A stretch of 64,000 bases of DNA, from positions 304,590 through 368,589 of the forward strand of contig NZ_JAXOUF010000005.1 of the NCBI RefSeq assembly GCF_034424805.1. Reading direction: 5' to 3'. Both the position numbers and the translations under genes were made by a program. Each line of letters begins with the position of its first letter. Within the stretch, counting starts at the first letter, position 1. Positions 27,909 through 35,999 of this stretch are shown piece after piece. Source of the stretch: Labrys sedimenti (GTDB taxonomy: Bacteria; Pseudomonadota; Alphaproteobacteria; Rhizobiales; Labraceae). Under the pieces are notes generated by a model. It worked only from the letters and a program-made list of their open reading frames with translations, did not search any database and was not told where the DNA came from.

Positions 27909-28931
27909 CTAGCCCCTGATTCGCTTCAGCATCTGTTCGACATGGGCGATCGGCGTCTGCGGCACGATGCCGTGCCCCAGATTGAAGATGAAGGGCCGGC
28001 CTGCAAGGTTTTCGAGGATGCGGTCGAGCGCCCGGTTCAACGGATCGCCGCCCGCCACCAGAGCCAGCGGATCGAGATTGCCCTGCACCGGCTTCAGGGG
28101 CAGTACCTCGCGCGCGGCCCAGGCCGGATTGACAGCCCAGTCGAGCCCGATGGCATCGACTGCCACGGCTTCGGCATAATCGCGATAGAAAGAGCCGGCG
28201 CCACGCGGAAAGCCGATGATGCGCGCCCCGGGATGACGCGCCCTGACCCCCTCAACGATGCGCTTCGCCGGTTCGATAGCCCAGCGCTCGAACTCGTCCG
28301 GCGGCAGGATACCGGCCCAGCTGTCGAATATCTGGACAGCGTCGACGCCATTTTCAAGCTGGGCTGCCAAATAATCGATCGAAGCCGCCACCAATCGGTC
28401 GATCAGGGCGGCGAAAAAGGCCGGATCCTGATAGGCGGCGAGGCGCGCCGGGACCTGGTCCTTCACCCCGCGGCCGGCGATCATATAGGTCGCCACCGTC
28501 CAGGGCGCTCCGCAAAAGCCGAGGAAGGTCACATTGGCCGGCAAGGCTGCCTTGACCTGGCGGATCGTCTCGAAGACCGGCGCAAGGTGATCGAGATCGA
28601 CCTGAGGCTTGAGCCCGGCCAGACCGGCGAGATCGGTGACCGGCTCCAGCCGCGGGCCCTCGCCCTCCTCGAACCAGACTTTCTGCCCCAAGGCGTCGGG
28701 TACCACTAGAATGTCCGAGAACAGGATAGCGGCGTCGAAGCCGAAGCGCCTGATCGGCTGCAAGGTCGCCTCAACGGCGAGATCGGGCGTGTAGCAGAAG
28801 TTCAGGAAGCCCGAAGCCTTGGTCCTGATCGCCCGATATTCCGGCAGATAACGTCCTGCCTGGCGCATCAGCCAGATTGGCGGCACTGCCTGAGCCTTGC
28901 CGGCGAGGACGTCGAGGAGAGGTTTGGTCAT
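27909..28931 (-). CDS. hemE: uroporphyrinogen decarboxylase
   Basis: 340 residues from the ATG at 28931 (MTKPLLDVLAGKAQ). The active-site segment PPIWLMRQAGRYLPEYRAIR and FDAAILFSDILVVPDALG (catalytic Asp) are intact, and FNLGHGIVPQTPIAHVEQML closes the protein. It removes four carboxyl groups from uroporphyrinogen III to give coproporphyrinogen III. The frame is open for 92 more codons upstream, but that part lies in the putative origin and has no family character. hemE next to the origin is a hallmark of alphaproteobacterial chromosomes. Confidence 0.97.
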   Translation of the reverse strand: MTKPLLDVLAGKAQAVPPIWLMRQAGRYLPEYRAIRTKASGFLNFCYTPDLAVEATLQPIRRFGFDAAILFSDILVVPDALGQKVWFEEGEGPRLEPVTDLAGLAGLKPQVDLDHLAPVFETIRQVKAALPANVTFLGFCGAPWTVATYMIAGRGVKDQVPARLAAYQDPAFFAALIDRLVAASIDYLAAQLENGVDAVQIFDSWAGILPPDEFERWAIEPAKRIVEGVRARHPGARIIGFPRGAGSFYRDYAEAVAVDAIGLDWAVNPAWAAREVLPLKPVQGNLDPLALVAGGDPLNRALDRILENLAGRPFIFNLGHGIVPQTPIAHVEQMLKRIRG

Positions 28932-29421
28932 GTCGGTCAGGCTTTCTCGGCAACACCAAGCAGGGCAATCGATCGAACCGACGTTTCGGTCGGCTGGCCC
29001 GGCTGAAAGATTGAAACGTCGCTGGAGTATCAGATCCATTCGTGAAGGGCGTATGGGAAATCCAGCCCGTGTGGATTCTCCCGATCGAACCGAGAGCGCG
29101 ATCCGACCTACCGCCAAAGAAAATAGAAAAGAGAGATATGAATCTTCATTCTCTTTCTTCTTAACGCTTCGTTTACCGTGCTTCCTCGCCGTCCACAATC
29201 TATTCACAGGCGACAGGAGAATGCCGCCGAAAATTCAATGCGAAAAATCGGGAGAAAGCCTTTCGGATTCCGGCCGTTGAATCAAGGCAGTGGCGGCAAG
29301 CTCAGGGGGAGGGCGCCGAGTCTCACTTAGCGCCTTATGAGTCTTTTGCAGCCAAGCACGTGGAATCCCATCCCAAGCGATCAGCCTGTTGATGAAAGAT
29401 CGAGTTCTTCCACAGCCTCTC

Positions 29422-29436
29422 TTAAGAAGGGGTTAA
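29422..29436. promoter_or_regulatory. CtrA-type box in putative oriC
   Basis: TTAA, seven bases, TTAA: an exact match to the TTAA-N7-TTAA core bound by phosphorylated CtrA. It lies 21 bases from the best DnaA-like 9-mer, an arrangement suited to replication gating. Confidence 0.55.
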
Positions 29437-29456
29437 GGCCTTTCAGCTGTCCCCAC

Positions 29457-29465
29457 TTGTCCACA
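29457..29465 (+). promoter_or_regulatory. DnaA-box-like 9-mer
   Basis: TTGTCCACA, one change from TTATCCACA. It is the best of several weak boxes in this intergenic region. Confidence 0.45.
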
Positions 29466-29563
29466 ATGCCATCCCGCGCCAATTTGAAACTTACAGACAT
29501 TGCAGGGTTTCCCGGCGGGGCCTCTTTGTGGACCTCGCTGGGAAACTCTGATTAGGTCCTGTC

Positions 29564-30403
29564 ATGGTCACAAGAAGCTTCTTCCATCTTCACCTGGTTT
29601 CGGACTCCACCGGCGAGACTTTGATCATGGCCGGGCGGGCTGTTGCCGCCCAGTATCCGGCGGTCTCGGCGCTCGAGCACATCTATCCGCTGGTGCGCAG
29701 CGAGCGCGATCTCGATCGCACCATCGCCGAGATCGAGGCCAACCCTGGTGTGGTGCTCTATACCCTGGTCGAGCCCGAGCTGGCGGAGCGGTTGGAGCGC
29801 AGTTGCCGCGAGATGGGTGCGCCAGTGCTGTCCGTGCTGCAGCCGATCTTCGACCTGTTCAAATCCTATCTCGGTACTGAGGTAATGGTGAAGCCCGGTG
29901 CCCAGCATGTGCTGAACGCCGATTATTTTCGCCGCATCGACGCGCTCAACTACACGATGATGCATGATGACGGCCTGATGCCGACCGACTACGAGGAAGC
30001 CGATGTATTGCTCCTCGGCGTCAGCCGGACCTCCAAGACGCCGACCTCGATCTATCTGGCCCATCGCGGCGTCAAGACCGCCAATATTCCGCTGGTGCCC
30101 GGCGTGGCGCTGCCGCCGGAGGTCGAGCATCTGAAGAACCCGCTGATCGTCGGACTGTTTGCCTCACCCGAGCGTATCGTGCAGATCCGCGAGAACCGGG
30201 TGCTGACGCTCAGCCCGCATCACGACGTCGATACCTATACCGACCGCATGGCCGTGGCCGAGGAAATCGCCCAGTCGCGGCGCCTGTTTTCCCAGCGTGG
30301 CTGGCCGATGATCGACGTCACCCGCCGCTCGATCGAGGAAACCGCAGCAGCCATCCAGGGCTTGCTGCGTGCCCATCGCCGCGCCCGCATCGTGGAGACG
30401 TGA
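29564..30403 (+). CDS. ppsR: pyruvate, phosphate dikinase regulatory protein (kinase/pyrophosphorylase)
   Basis: 279 residues of the DUF299/PSRP family. It has FHLHLVSDSTGETLIMAGRAVAAQYP at the start and the P-loop GVSRTSKTPTSIYLAHRGVKTANIPLV around residues 151-177. Such proteins inactivate pyruvate phosphate dikinase (or PEP synthase) by ADP-dependent phosphorylation and reactivate it by phosphorolysis. It faces hemE across the putative origin. In related genomes maf and aroE usually follow directly; here two small genes follow and maf lies 15.6 kb away. Confidence 0.95.
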   Translation: MVTRSFFHLHLVSDSTGETLIMAGRAVAAQYPAVSALEHIYPLVRSERDLDRTIAEIEANPGVVLYTLVEPELAERLERSCREMGAPVLSVLQPIFDLFKSYLGTEVMVKPGAQHVLNADYFRRIDALNYTMMHDDGLMPTDYEEADVLLLGVSRTSKTPTSIYLAHRGVKTANIPLVPGVALPPEVEHLKNPLIVGLFASPERIVQIRENRVLTLSPHHDVDTYTDRMAVAEEIAQSRRLFSQRGWPMIDVTRRSIEETAAAIQGLLRAHRRARIVET

Positions 30404-30413
30404 GGGCAAGCGC

Positions 30414-31034
30414 ATGCGGGTTCTGGCATGGTTGGCGGGAATCCTGGGAAGTATCCTCCTGGCCTATTACGGCGGAGGTTCTCTTCTGCCCGACCATGTC
30501 AGCATCTATCGCAAGACGGAAATCGGCCGGCCACCCTCTGCCGTCTTTCCGCTGATCAACGACCTCAGGGCCTTCGACCAGTGGTGGCTGTTCACCAGCC
30601 CGAATCCAGCGCCGAAGCCTGATCAAGCCGGCCCGACGACGATCAGCGGACCTTCATCCGGCGTCGGCCAGAAACAGATCTGGCTGGTTCGCAACGGATC
30701 CGATCGACAGCTGGAGATCCTCGGCCAGATCGAAATCGTCGAGAGCGAGGCCGATCGGCATGTCGCCATTGCCGTCGATGTTCCCGACTGGCTGTCGGGA
30801 CGTTTTCGTTTCGACCTTGCCGGAAACGGCGACACCCAGCTCGAATGGGCATCCGATGTTGCGCTGGATACAACCTTCAAGCGCTGGGCCGGCTATCTCT
30901 TGGCTGACAAGGCCATAGGCCCGCTGGAGGAGATTTCGTTGGCGCAGCTCAAGGAACTGGCCGAAACCGGCACGATCCGCCGGCCTGAACCGGTCAAGCC
31001 TGCGAAGACGGACTCTCCACCCACGGCGAGCTGA
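30414..31034 (+). CDS. membrane-anchored SRPBCC (polyketide cyclase/START-like) family protein
   Basis: 206 residues from the ATG at 30414 (GAGGG upstream), 10 bases after ppsR. There is one N-terminal membrane segment (VLAWLAGILGSILLAYYGGGSLL). A soluble domain follows with the START-like pattern: YRKTEIGRPPSAVFPLINDLRAFDQWWLFT, GPSSGVGQKQIW, and a C-terminal helix ISLAQLKELAE. Function is unknown; such domains usually hold a hydrophobic ligand. Its placement directly after ppsR and before the small membrane protein suggests one operon. Confidence 0.75.
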   Translation: MRVLAWLAGILGSILLAYYGGGSLLPDHVSIYRKTEIGRPPSAVFPLINDLRAFDQWWLFTSPNPAPKPDQAGPTTISGPSSGVGQKQIWLVRNGSDRQLEILGQIEIVESEADRHVAIAVDVPDWLSGRFRFDLAGNGDTQLEWASDVALDTTFKRWAGYLLADKAIGPLEEISLAQLKELAETGTIRRPEPVKPAKTDSPPTAS

Positions 31035-31056
31035 CGAAGTTCGGGAACGATTGCCG

Positions 31057-31527
31057 ATGATAACCGATGCAACACCTGTGGCGCCGAAGCCGCGCCCGGT
31101 TCTGAGCTTCCTCATCCACCTCGCCTTCAGCCTCATCGGCATCGCCCTCGCTTCGCTCACTGCGGCCCTGACCTATATCGGCGCGATGATGGTTCGATCC
31201 GACACCGGCCTCGCAGACGCCGGCGATGTCCAAGCGCTGATCGGTTTCCTGACCTATATGACCGTGTTGCTCGCGGGCCTGCCGGCGCTTCTGACCCGTA
31301 CCCTTCTGCAGTTGCTCGGCTGGCAGGCACCCTGGCTTTATATGGCGGCCGCTGCGATCGTTGCGGCCGTCAGCTCGGTCTATCTGATGTTCGGCACCGA
31401 GTGGATTTCCAATGGGAGCACCGAATTGGCCCGGGTAGCCTGCGGCTTCGGCTTGATGGGCGCTCTCTGCGGCCTGGTGTTCTGGCTGGTGGCAGTGCGG
31501 CTACCGGCCCGCTTTTTGAGGCAATAG
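31057..31527 (+). CDS. small four-span membrane protein, paralogue A
   Basis: 156 residues with four hydrophobic segments and no family I can name. The opening FLIHLAFSLIGIALASLTAALTYIGA, the middle QLLGWQAPWLYMAAAAIVAA and the end CGLVFWLVAVRLPARFLR are shared closely with the protein at 39886-40365, so the two are paralogues. The ATG at 31057 has GGGAACGA upstream; a TTG at 31051 is the alternative. It follows the SRPBCC gene by 22 bases and converges on the autotransporter gene. Confidence 0.7.
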   Translation: MITDATPVAPKPRPVLSFLIHLAFSLIGIALASLTAALTYIGAMMVRSDTGLADAGDVQALIGFLTYMTVLLAGLPALLTRTLLQLLGWQAPWLYMAAAAIVAAVSSVYLMFGTEWISNGSTELARVACGFGLMGALCGLVFWLVAVRLPARFLRQ

Positions 31528-31642
31528 GTCTTTTCGGCCGAAACGGCATCCCATCCTTTCACCAGTGCCGTGGGACATTCGTTATTGCCTCACGGCGGTG
31601 GAAAAGCACCCGCGATTCACTCCCGTGACTTCGTGGGCAAGC

Positions 31643-34600
31643 CTACCATCTGTAACGCAGCCCCGCGGTCCCCTTGAGGGTGTAGTTGTCGCCGCCCTTG
31701 CCGGATAGCGCCATGGCATAGCTTGCCTCGCCATAGGCACTCCAGTTCTTGTTCCAGGCATAGGTTGCGCCGGCGCCGACCTCGCCCCACAGGCGGCGAT
31801 TGCTCTGCACCAGCGAGGCGCCGGAGACCTTCACGCTCCTGCCCTTCAGGAACTCGTAAGTGAGGTTGGCGATGCCGTAGAACTGCAGGCTCGCCGTCTG
31901 GCCATTGGCATCCTGCCAGCTCGACAAATGTTCCAGCCGGATGCCGGCGCGGCCCTGGAGGCTGTCGCCCCGGCCGAGCGCAATGCGGTTGCCCAGATTA
32001 TCGGTGAAGCTGGAGAAGTCGACATGGGTCCAGGCGAGCTGGGCCTGCGGCACCACCGCCCAGCCAGAGCCGAGCTCATAGCGCTTGCCGACCTCCAGGC
32101 TCGCCGCGGTCGACCAGCCCTGGTTGCGGCCGTTCTTGTTCGACAGGCTCGAATCGTACCAGGTGAACTGGCCAATGGCGTCGGCATAGAGACCGTCATG
32201 GCCGAGCCAGGTCAGGTTGGCGCCGATGCCATAGCCCTGGGTAGTGATTCGGCCCTTGGCCCGGGCCGCTCCCGTCGCCGGGTCGTTGCTCACATCGATG
32301 CGGGCTGTCGAGGTGCCGATGATGGCATAGGCGCCGAGGGTGAGATCGCCCGCCGTCGTCTCCCTAGCCACGCCTTCATAGCCGGCCTGCAGGAAGCCGA
32401 TGCTCTGATTGTAGGCCGAGCCCGTCCTGGGCGCGAAGGAAGAATATTGCCCCCCCATCCGCCCCCAGGCACCCTGGCCGATCAGCGTTGGCCCACCCTT
32501 GGCATAGGCCATGGCTCCGGCGGGCGGCAGATTGGCCGCGACCACGGCCGTGCCATCGGGCCAGATGCGATTGCCGGTGCGCTGCTGCAGGGTGCCGAGC
32601 GTCGCCTGCGCGAAGTTCGACAGAACGTCCGCATAGGGCAGGGCCGTCTGGCTGTTGGGCGACAATTTGCCGGTCGAGCGCAGATACCAGTTCTGGTTGT
32701 CGGCATCGTCGCCCACGCCGCCGAGATAGAGGTTGTAGTCATAGGCACCCGCCGCCACGGCAGCGCCGAGGCTGAAGGCACCGGCCTGCGAAGTGCCGCC
32801 GACATGGATCACCTCGATGCCATTGGCGGTGGTCGCCGCACCGGGACCGCCGCTGTTGCGGATATTGAGCGTCGTCGTCCCAGAGACATCGCCGTCGACG
32901 ATCAGCTTGTCGGTCGGCGCATTGTCCGAGGCCAGATAGGTGTTAAGCTCGAGCGTGCCGCCATTGCCGACATAGTCACCCGCTACCGTAAAAGTCTTCC
33001 CCGTGTTGGGATTGTTGGCGTTGAGGTCGATCGTGCCGGCATTGGCGACGCTACCGGAGACAGTAACCGCCTGGATGCCCGCTGCCGATGTCACTGTGCC
33101 GCCACCCTTGACGTCGAGCATCTCGGTGGCGAGGTCGCCGGTAAGGTTGAGCGCGCCACCCGAGCGCACATTGACCTTCTCCCAATTGGCGATCTGAATA
33201 TTGTCGGGCATTCCAGCGGAGGTCGAAGACCCCGTGATGGCGCGGTCGAGGTTCAGTGTGTCGATCATGCCGTCACTGCTCGACACGTTGTCGCCACCGT
33301 CGAGGGCGGTGAGGGCGGAAATATCCGCGCCGCCGGCGATGTTGACGGTATCGCTGCCATTGCCGAGCCTGATCGCTCCGGAGACCTTCGAGCCGCTCTG
33401 CAAAGTGGCGGTTGCATTGCCGTCGGTATCCCGGACACCGAGGCCGGAGGAAGCCGAGACATCGGAGCCAGCCTGAAGGTTGATCGCAACGGTGGAACCG
33501 GTGATGGTATTCGTCTGCACGCCGGCGCCCGAACCGCCCGTGACCAGGGCGGCGACATTCACGGTCGTCGTTCCCGTGCCATAGTTGGTGGCACCGATAC
33601 CGTCGGCGGCGCCCTTGATCTCGCCCGCCGTCTGCTCGACCTTCAAATCCGTTCCATAAGTGGTCGCGGAGACACCGCTGCCTGAAGTACCGGTCACCGC
33701 GCCGGCCGTCTTGATTGTTGTCGCGCCCGTGCCGACATTGGTTGCGTTGACGCCGTCGCTGGAGCCGGAAATCTTGCCCGCCGTCTGTTCTATCTTCAGA
33801 TCCGTGCCGTAGCTATAGGCCAGGACGCCGGCTCCGGAGGACCCCGTCACCGTACCAGCCGTCGTCACGGATGCCGTGCCCGTACCCCCATTTTCGGCGT
33901 TGATGCCGTTGGTGCCGCCCGAAATCTCGCCGGCGGTCTGCTTCACCGTCAGATCGGTGCCGGTATTCGAGGCGTAGACACCATTTTCGGAGGAACCGGT
34001 CACCGTGCCAGCCGTGGTGACGGCGGTGAAGCCCTGGCCGCCATTGGTGGCCTTGATGCCGGTACCACCGCCCGTAATCGACCCCGCTGTCTGCTCTAGC
34101 GTGAGATTCTGCCCATAATTGGTCGCCAGGACACCGGTACCGTTTGCGGCCGAAGCGCTGACCGTGCCCGCCGTGATGACGGCGGTCGAGCCCGTGCCGG
34201 TATTGGTTGCGCTGATGCCGCTGGAGACCCCCGATATCTTGCCGGCCGCCTGCTCGACCTTCAGATCCTTGCCGCTACTGATGGCAAGGACACCGATTCC
34301 GGCAGTACCGGTCACCGTGCCGGCCGTCGTAACGGTGGTCGACCCCTTGCCGACGTTGGTGGCGCGGATGCCAAAAGTGGATCCCGAGATTGATCCAGCC
34401 GTCTGGGTTACCGTGACATTGCCGGTGGAGGCGTTGTTGACGATCGAGGCTACCACGCCCGCGCTCTGCGGTGCGAAGGTCCCGGCAACCGTGCCGGCCG
34501 TCGTCACACCGACCGAGCCCAGGCCGTAATGCTGGGCAAGAATGCCGGCATCGCCGCCGCTGATGCTGCCGGCCGTCTGGTTGACGGTGACAGTGCTGGT

Positions 34601-35434
34601 GGACTGCGCATTCCATGCGGAGGCATAGACAGCCGCGTAAGAAAAGTAGCCGCTGTTGGTTGCTCCCGTCGACGTGATCGTTCCGGCCGTCGTGACCGTT
34701 GTCGCGCCCAATCCGTAATTCTCGATCCGTATGCCGCTCATCATGGCGGAAATGGTGCCGCCGGTCTGGTTGATGGTGGCATTGCCCGTGCCGGCAGAAT
34801 TGCCGTAGACGGCATAGACTCCGAAGGACTGGAAATTATCCATCGAACCGTTCACCGTTCCGGCCGTGGTGATGGTCATTGCCCCCGTGCCGCTTTGGAA
34901 GGCATTGATGCCGTACATGAGGCCCGCGATGGTTCCGGCGGTCTGGTTGATCGTCAGGTCCGTGCTGCCGGCATTGTTCCGTGCGTTCACCCCGGCAGTG
35001 TAGGGGTTGGAATTGTAGACCAGGCTCGTGGCGGATCCGGCCGATGTGATGGTCATGGCACCGGGGCCGTTATTTGTCGCGGCGACGGCATCCCAGCCCG
35101 TTCCGGTGACAACGGACGTCGAGTCCAGCGATAGGGAGGTAAGCGGCGTGTCCGTGATATTCAGGTTGCCCATATTGCCCGAGCAGGCATAGGCATTGGG
35201 GCCGGCAGTGCAGGCGGCCCATGCGCGGTCGGCATTTCTGACTAGGGCGCCAGGCAGCATTACCGGCGCTGCGATGAGGCCGGCGGCCAGCGCGGCCAGC
35301 GAAATGGAGGAAAGCGAGGTGCGGAACACGAACGGGGCAAGCAATCGGCTCGCGGTGGTCCTGATCGGCTGGTGCCTTTGTCCTGCAGAGGATTTGTTCT
35401 GAGAGCCGAAGGAATTCTTGCGTCGTTTTGTCAT
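31643..35434 (-). CDS. repeat-rich autotransporter (type Va) outer-membrane protein
   Basis: About 1263 residues from the ATG at 35434; the frame is open to 35512. It has a long signal peptide (basic start, then SLSSISLAALAAGLIAAPVML ... RAWA). The passenger contains about ten degenerate repeats of roughly 40-45 residues (consensus TTAGTVTGSSGxGV ... QTAGxISGxxxGIxATNxGTG), then PATR-like VSGSVANAGTIDLNANNPNTGKTFTVAGDYVGNGGTL. The C-terminal ~280 residues are the autotransporter beta-barrel: GAWGRMGGQYSSF onward, ending GLRYRW with a terminal aromatic. It is probably a surface beta-helix adhesin. Two copies of GTGCGAT(A/T)(G/T)CGCAC lie just upstream. Confidence 0.9.
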   Translation of the reverse strand: MTKRRKNSFGSQNKSSAGQRHQPIRTTASRLLAPFVFRTSLSSISLAALAAGLIAAPVMLPGALVRNADRAWAACTAGPNAYACSGNMGNLNITDTPLTSLSLDSTSVVTGTGWDAVAATNNGPGAMTITSAGSATSLVYNSNPYTAGVNARNNAGSTDLTINQTAGTIAGLMYGINAFQSGTGAMTITTAGTVNGSMDNFQSFGVYAVYGNSAGTGNATINQTGGTISAMMSGIRIENYGLGATTVTTAGTITSTGATNSGYFSYAAVYASAWNAQSTSTVTVNQTAGSISGGDAGILAQHYGLGSVGVTTAGTVAGTFAPQSAGVVASIVNNASTGNVTVTQTAGSISGSTFGIRATNVGKGSTTVTTAGTVTGTAGIGVLAISSGKDLKVEQAAGKISGVSSGISATNTGTGSTAVITAGTVSASAANGTGVLATNYGQNLTLEQTAGSITGGGTGIKATNGGQGFTAVTTAGTVTGSSENGVYASNTGTDLTVKQTAGEISGGTNGINAENGGTGTASVTTAGTVTGSSGAGVLAYSYGTDLKIEQTAGKISGSSDGVNATNVGTGATTIKTAGAVTGTSGSGVSATTYGTDLKVEQTAGEIKGAADGIGATNYGTGTTTVNVAALVTGGSGAGVQTNTITGSTVAINLQAGSDVSASSGLGVRDTDGNATATLQSGSKVSGAIRLGNGSDTVNIAGGADISALTALDGGDNVSSSDGMIDTLNLDRAITGSSTSAGMPDNIQIANWEKVNVRSGGALNLTGDLATEMLDVKGGGTVTSAAGIQAVTVSGSVANAGTIDLNANNPNTGKTFTVAGDYVGNGGTLELNTYLASDNAPTDKLIVDGDVSGTTTLNIRNSGGPGAATTANGIEVIHVGGTSQAGAFSLGAAVAAGAYDYNLYLGGVGDDADNQNWYLRSTGKLSPNSQTALPYADVLSNFAQATLGTLQQRTGNRIWPDGTAVVAANLPPAGAMAYAKGGPTLIGQGAWGRMGGQYSSFAPRTGSAYNQSIGFLQAGYEGVARETTAGDLTLGAYAIIGTSTARIDVSNDPATGAARAKGRITTQGYGIGANLTWLGHDGLYADAIGQFTWYDSSLSNKNGRNQGWSTAASLEVGKRYELGSGWAVVPQAQLAWTHVDFSSFTDNLGNRIALGRGDSLQGRAGIRLEHLSSWQDANGQTASLQFYGIANLTYEFLKGRSVKVSGASLVQSNRRLWGEVGAGATYAWNKNWSAYGEASYAMALSGKGGDNYTLKGTAGLRYRW
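33530..35055 (-). repeat. tandem degenerate repeats in the autotransporter passenger
   Basis: About ten units of roughly 120-150 bases encode alternating TTAGTVTG and QTAGxISG segments. Recurrent DNA strings are visible on the plus strand (for example ACCGTGCCGGCCGTCGT and GCCGTCTGCTCGAC). Boundaries are approximate. Similar units can recombine, so copy number may differ between strains. Confidence 0.7.
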
Positions 35435-35455
35435 TTTTCTTGCTTTGACCGGTTG

Positions 35456-35469
35456 GTGCGATAGCGCAC
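35456..35469. promoter_or_regulatory. operator-like palindrome, copy 1, upstream of autotransporter
   Basis: GTGCGATAGCGCAC, arms GTGCG/CGCAC. It lies 22 bases upstream of the preferred autotransporter start and 41 bases (about four helical turns) centre to centre from the second copy. Confidence 0.45.
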
Positions 35470-35496
35470 ATATCGAGGCCGGCGACGCAGGGCGGT

Positions 35497-35510
35497 GTGC
35501 GATTTCGCAC
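35497..35510. promoter_or_regulatory. operator-like palindrome, copy 2, upstream of autotransporter
   Basis: GTGCGATTTCGCAC; with its flanks it forms a perfect GTGTGCGA-TT-TCGCACAC (35495-35512). It shares 12 of 14 bases with copy 1. Confidence 0.45.
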
Positions 35511-35963
35511 ACTCAAAAGCATTATGTCGTTGATACTAGGGGTATTCTGCCCACGCTTTGCGTGGCGAAGCCGTCCGTGGCCTGCGGGGCGTGAGCGGCC
35601 CTCCAGACCGATGGAGGGGCGGCATGTGGCCTTAATTTTTTCAGCAAAATCAGAAGATTAAATCCTCTGTCGCTGCTGGAGCCGGGGTTGAGCGATCGGC
35701 CTGGTGGCAGAAATTTCACCCGGTCTTTGACGGCTATTGCGAGTCAGAAGGCTAAGCCAAAATCAGTATTTGCTGCCAGACCATCGCTGTTTCACGCGGA
35801 CGGCCTGCATCAAACCGTGTCTTCGAAACCTGAGACGATATCCTCCACATACTGCCTCGCCTCGGCGGAGTGACGAGGCCGGCTCCAGTCGGACGGCGTT
35901 CGTCACCCTCCTGCATCGTGACAAAAGCCGCGAGCGCTTGCGTTCCGCCGCGAAAAGCCTATC

Positions 35964-35985
35964 TTGTTGAACGAACGTACAACAA
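35964..35985. promoter_or_regulatory. TetR-type operator, copy 1
   Basis: 22-bp near-perfect palindrome with half-sites TTGTTG-A-ACG and CGT-A-CAACAA. Its sequence recurs with three changes at 39667-39688. It ends 14 bases before the flavoprotein ATG, so bound repressor would block transcription or initiation. Confidence 0.65.
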
Positions 35986-35999
35986 GAGATCGACCCGCG

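Larger units (their letters stand above)
28932..29563. other. candidate chromosomal replication origin (oriC) between hemE and ppsR
   Basis: 632 bases between divergent hemE and ppsR, where alphaproteobacterial oriC is often found. It contains a perfect CtrA-type box TTAA-GAAGGGG-TTAA (29422-29436) and a near one, TTAACGCTTCGTTTACC (29161-29177). DnaA-like 9-mers are TTGTCCACA (29457-29465, 8 of 9 to TTATCCACA), CTATTCACA (29200-29208) and TCTTCCACA (29406-29414). An A+T-rich purine/pyrimidine stretch (29112-29165) could be the unwinding element. The promoters of hemE and ppsR must also lie here. This is assigned from context and motifs; no skew was computed. Confidence 0.65.
35435..35999. 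promoter_or_regulatory. divergent intergenic region, autotransporter / TMADH-like gene
   Basis: 565 bases. On the autotransporter side it carries two operator-like palindromes (35456-35469, 35497-35510). On the flavoprotein side it carries the 22-bp TetR-type palindrome (35964-35985). A CCCTCCA/TGGAGGG stem (35599-35618) is followed about 17 bases later by a T-run. That could be part of a small RNA end or a terminator, but it is not canonical. Confidence 0.5.

Noticed and set aside
35788..35803. TGTTTCACGCGG, half of a parS site
   Set aside because: Only the left half matches; the palindrome is absent.
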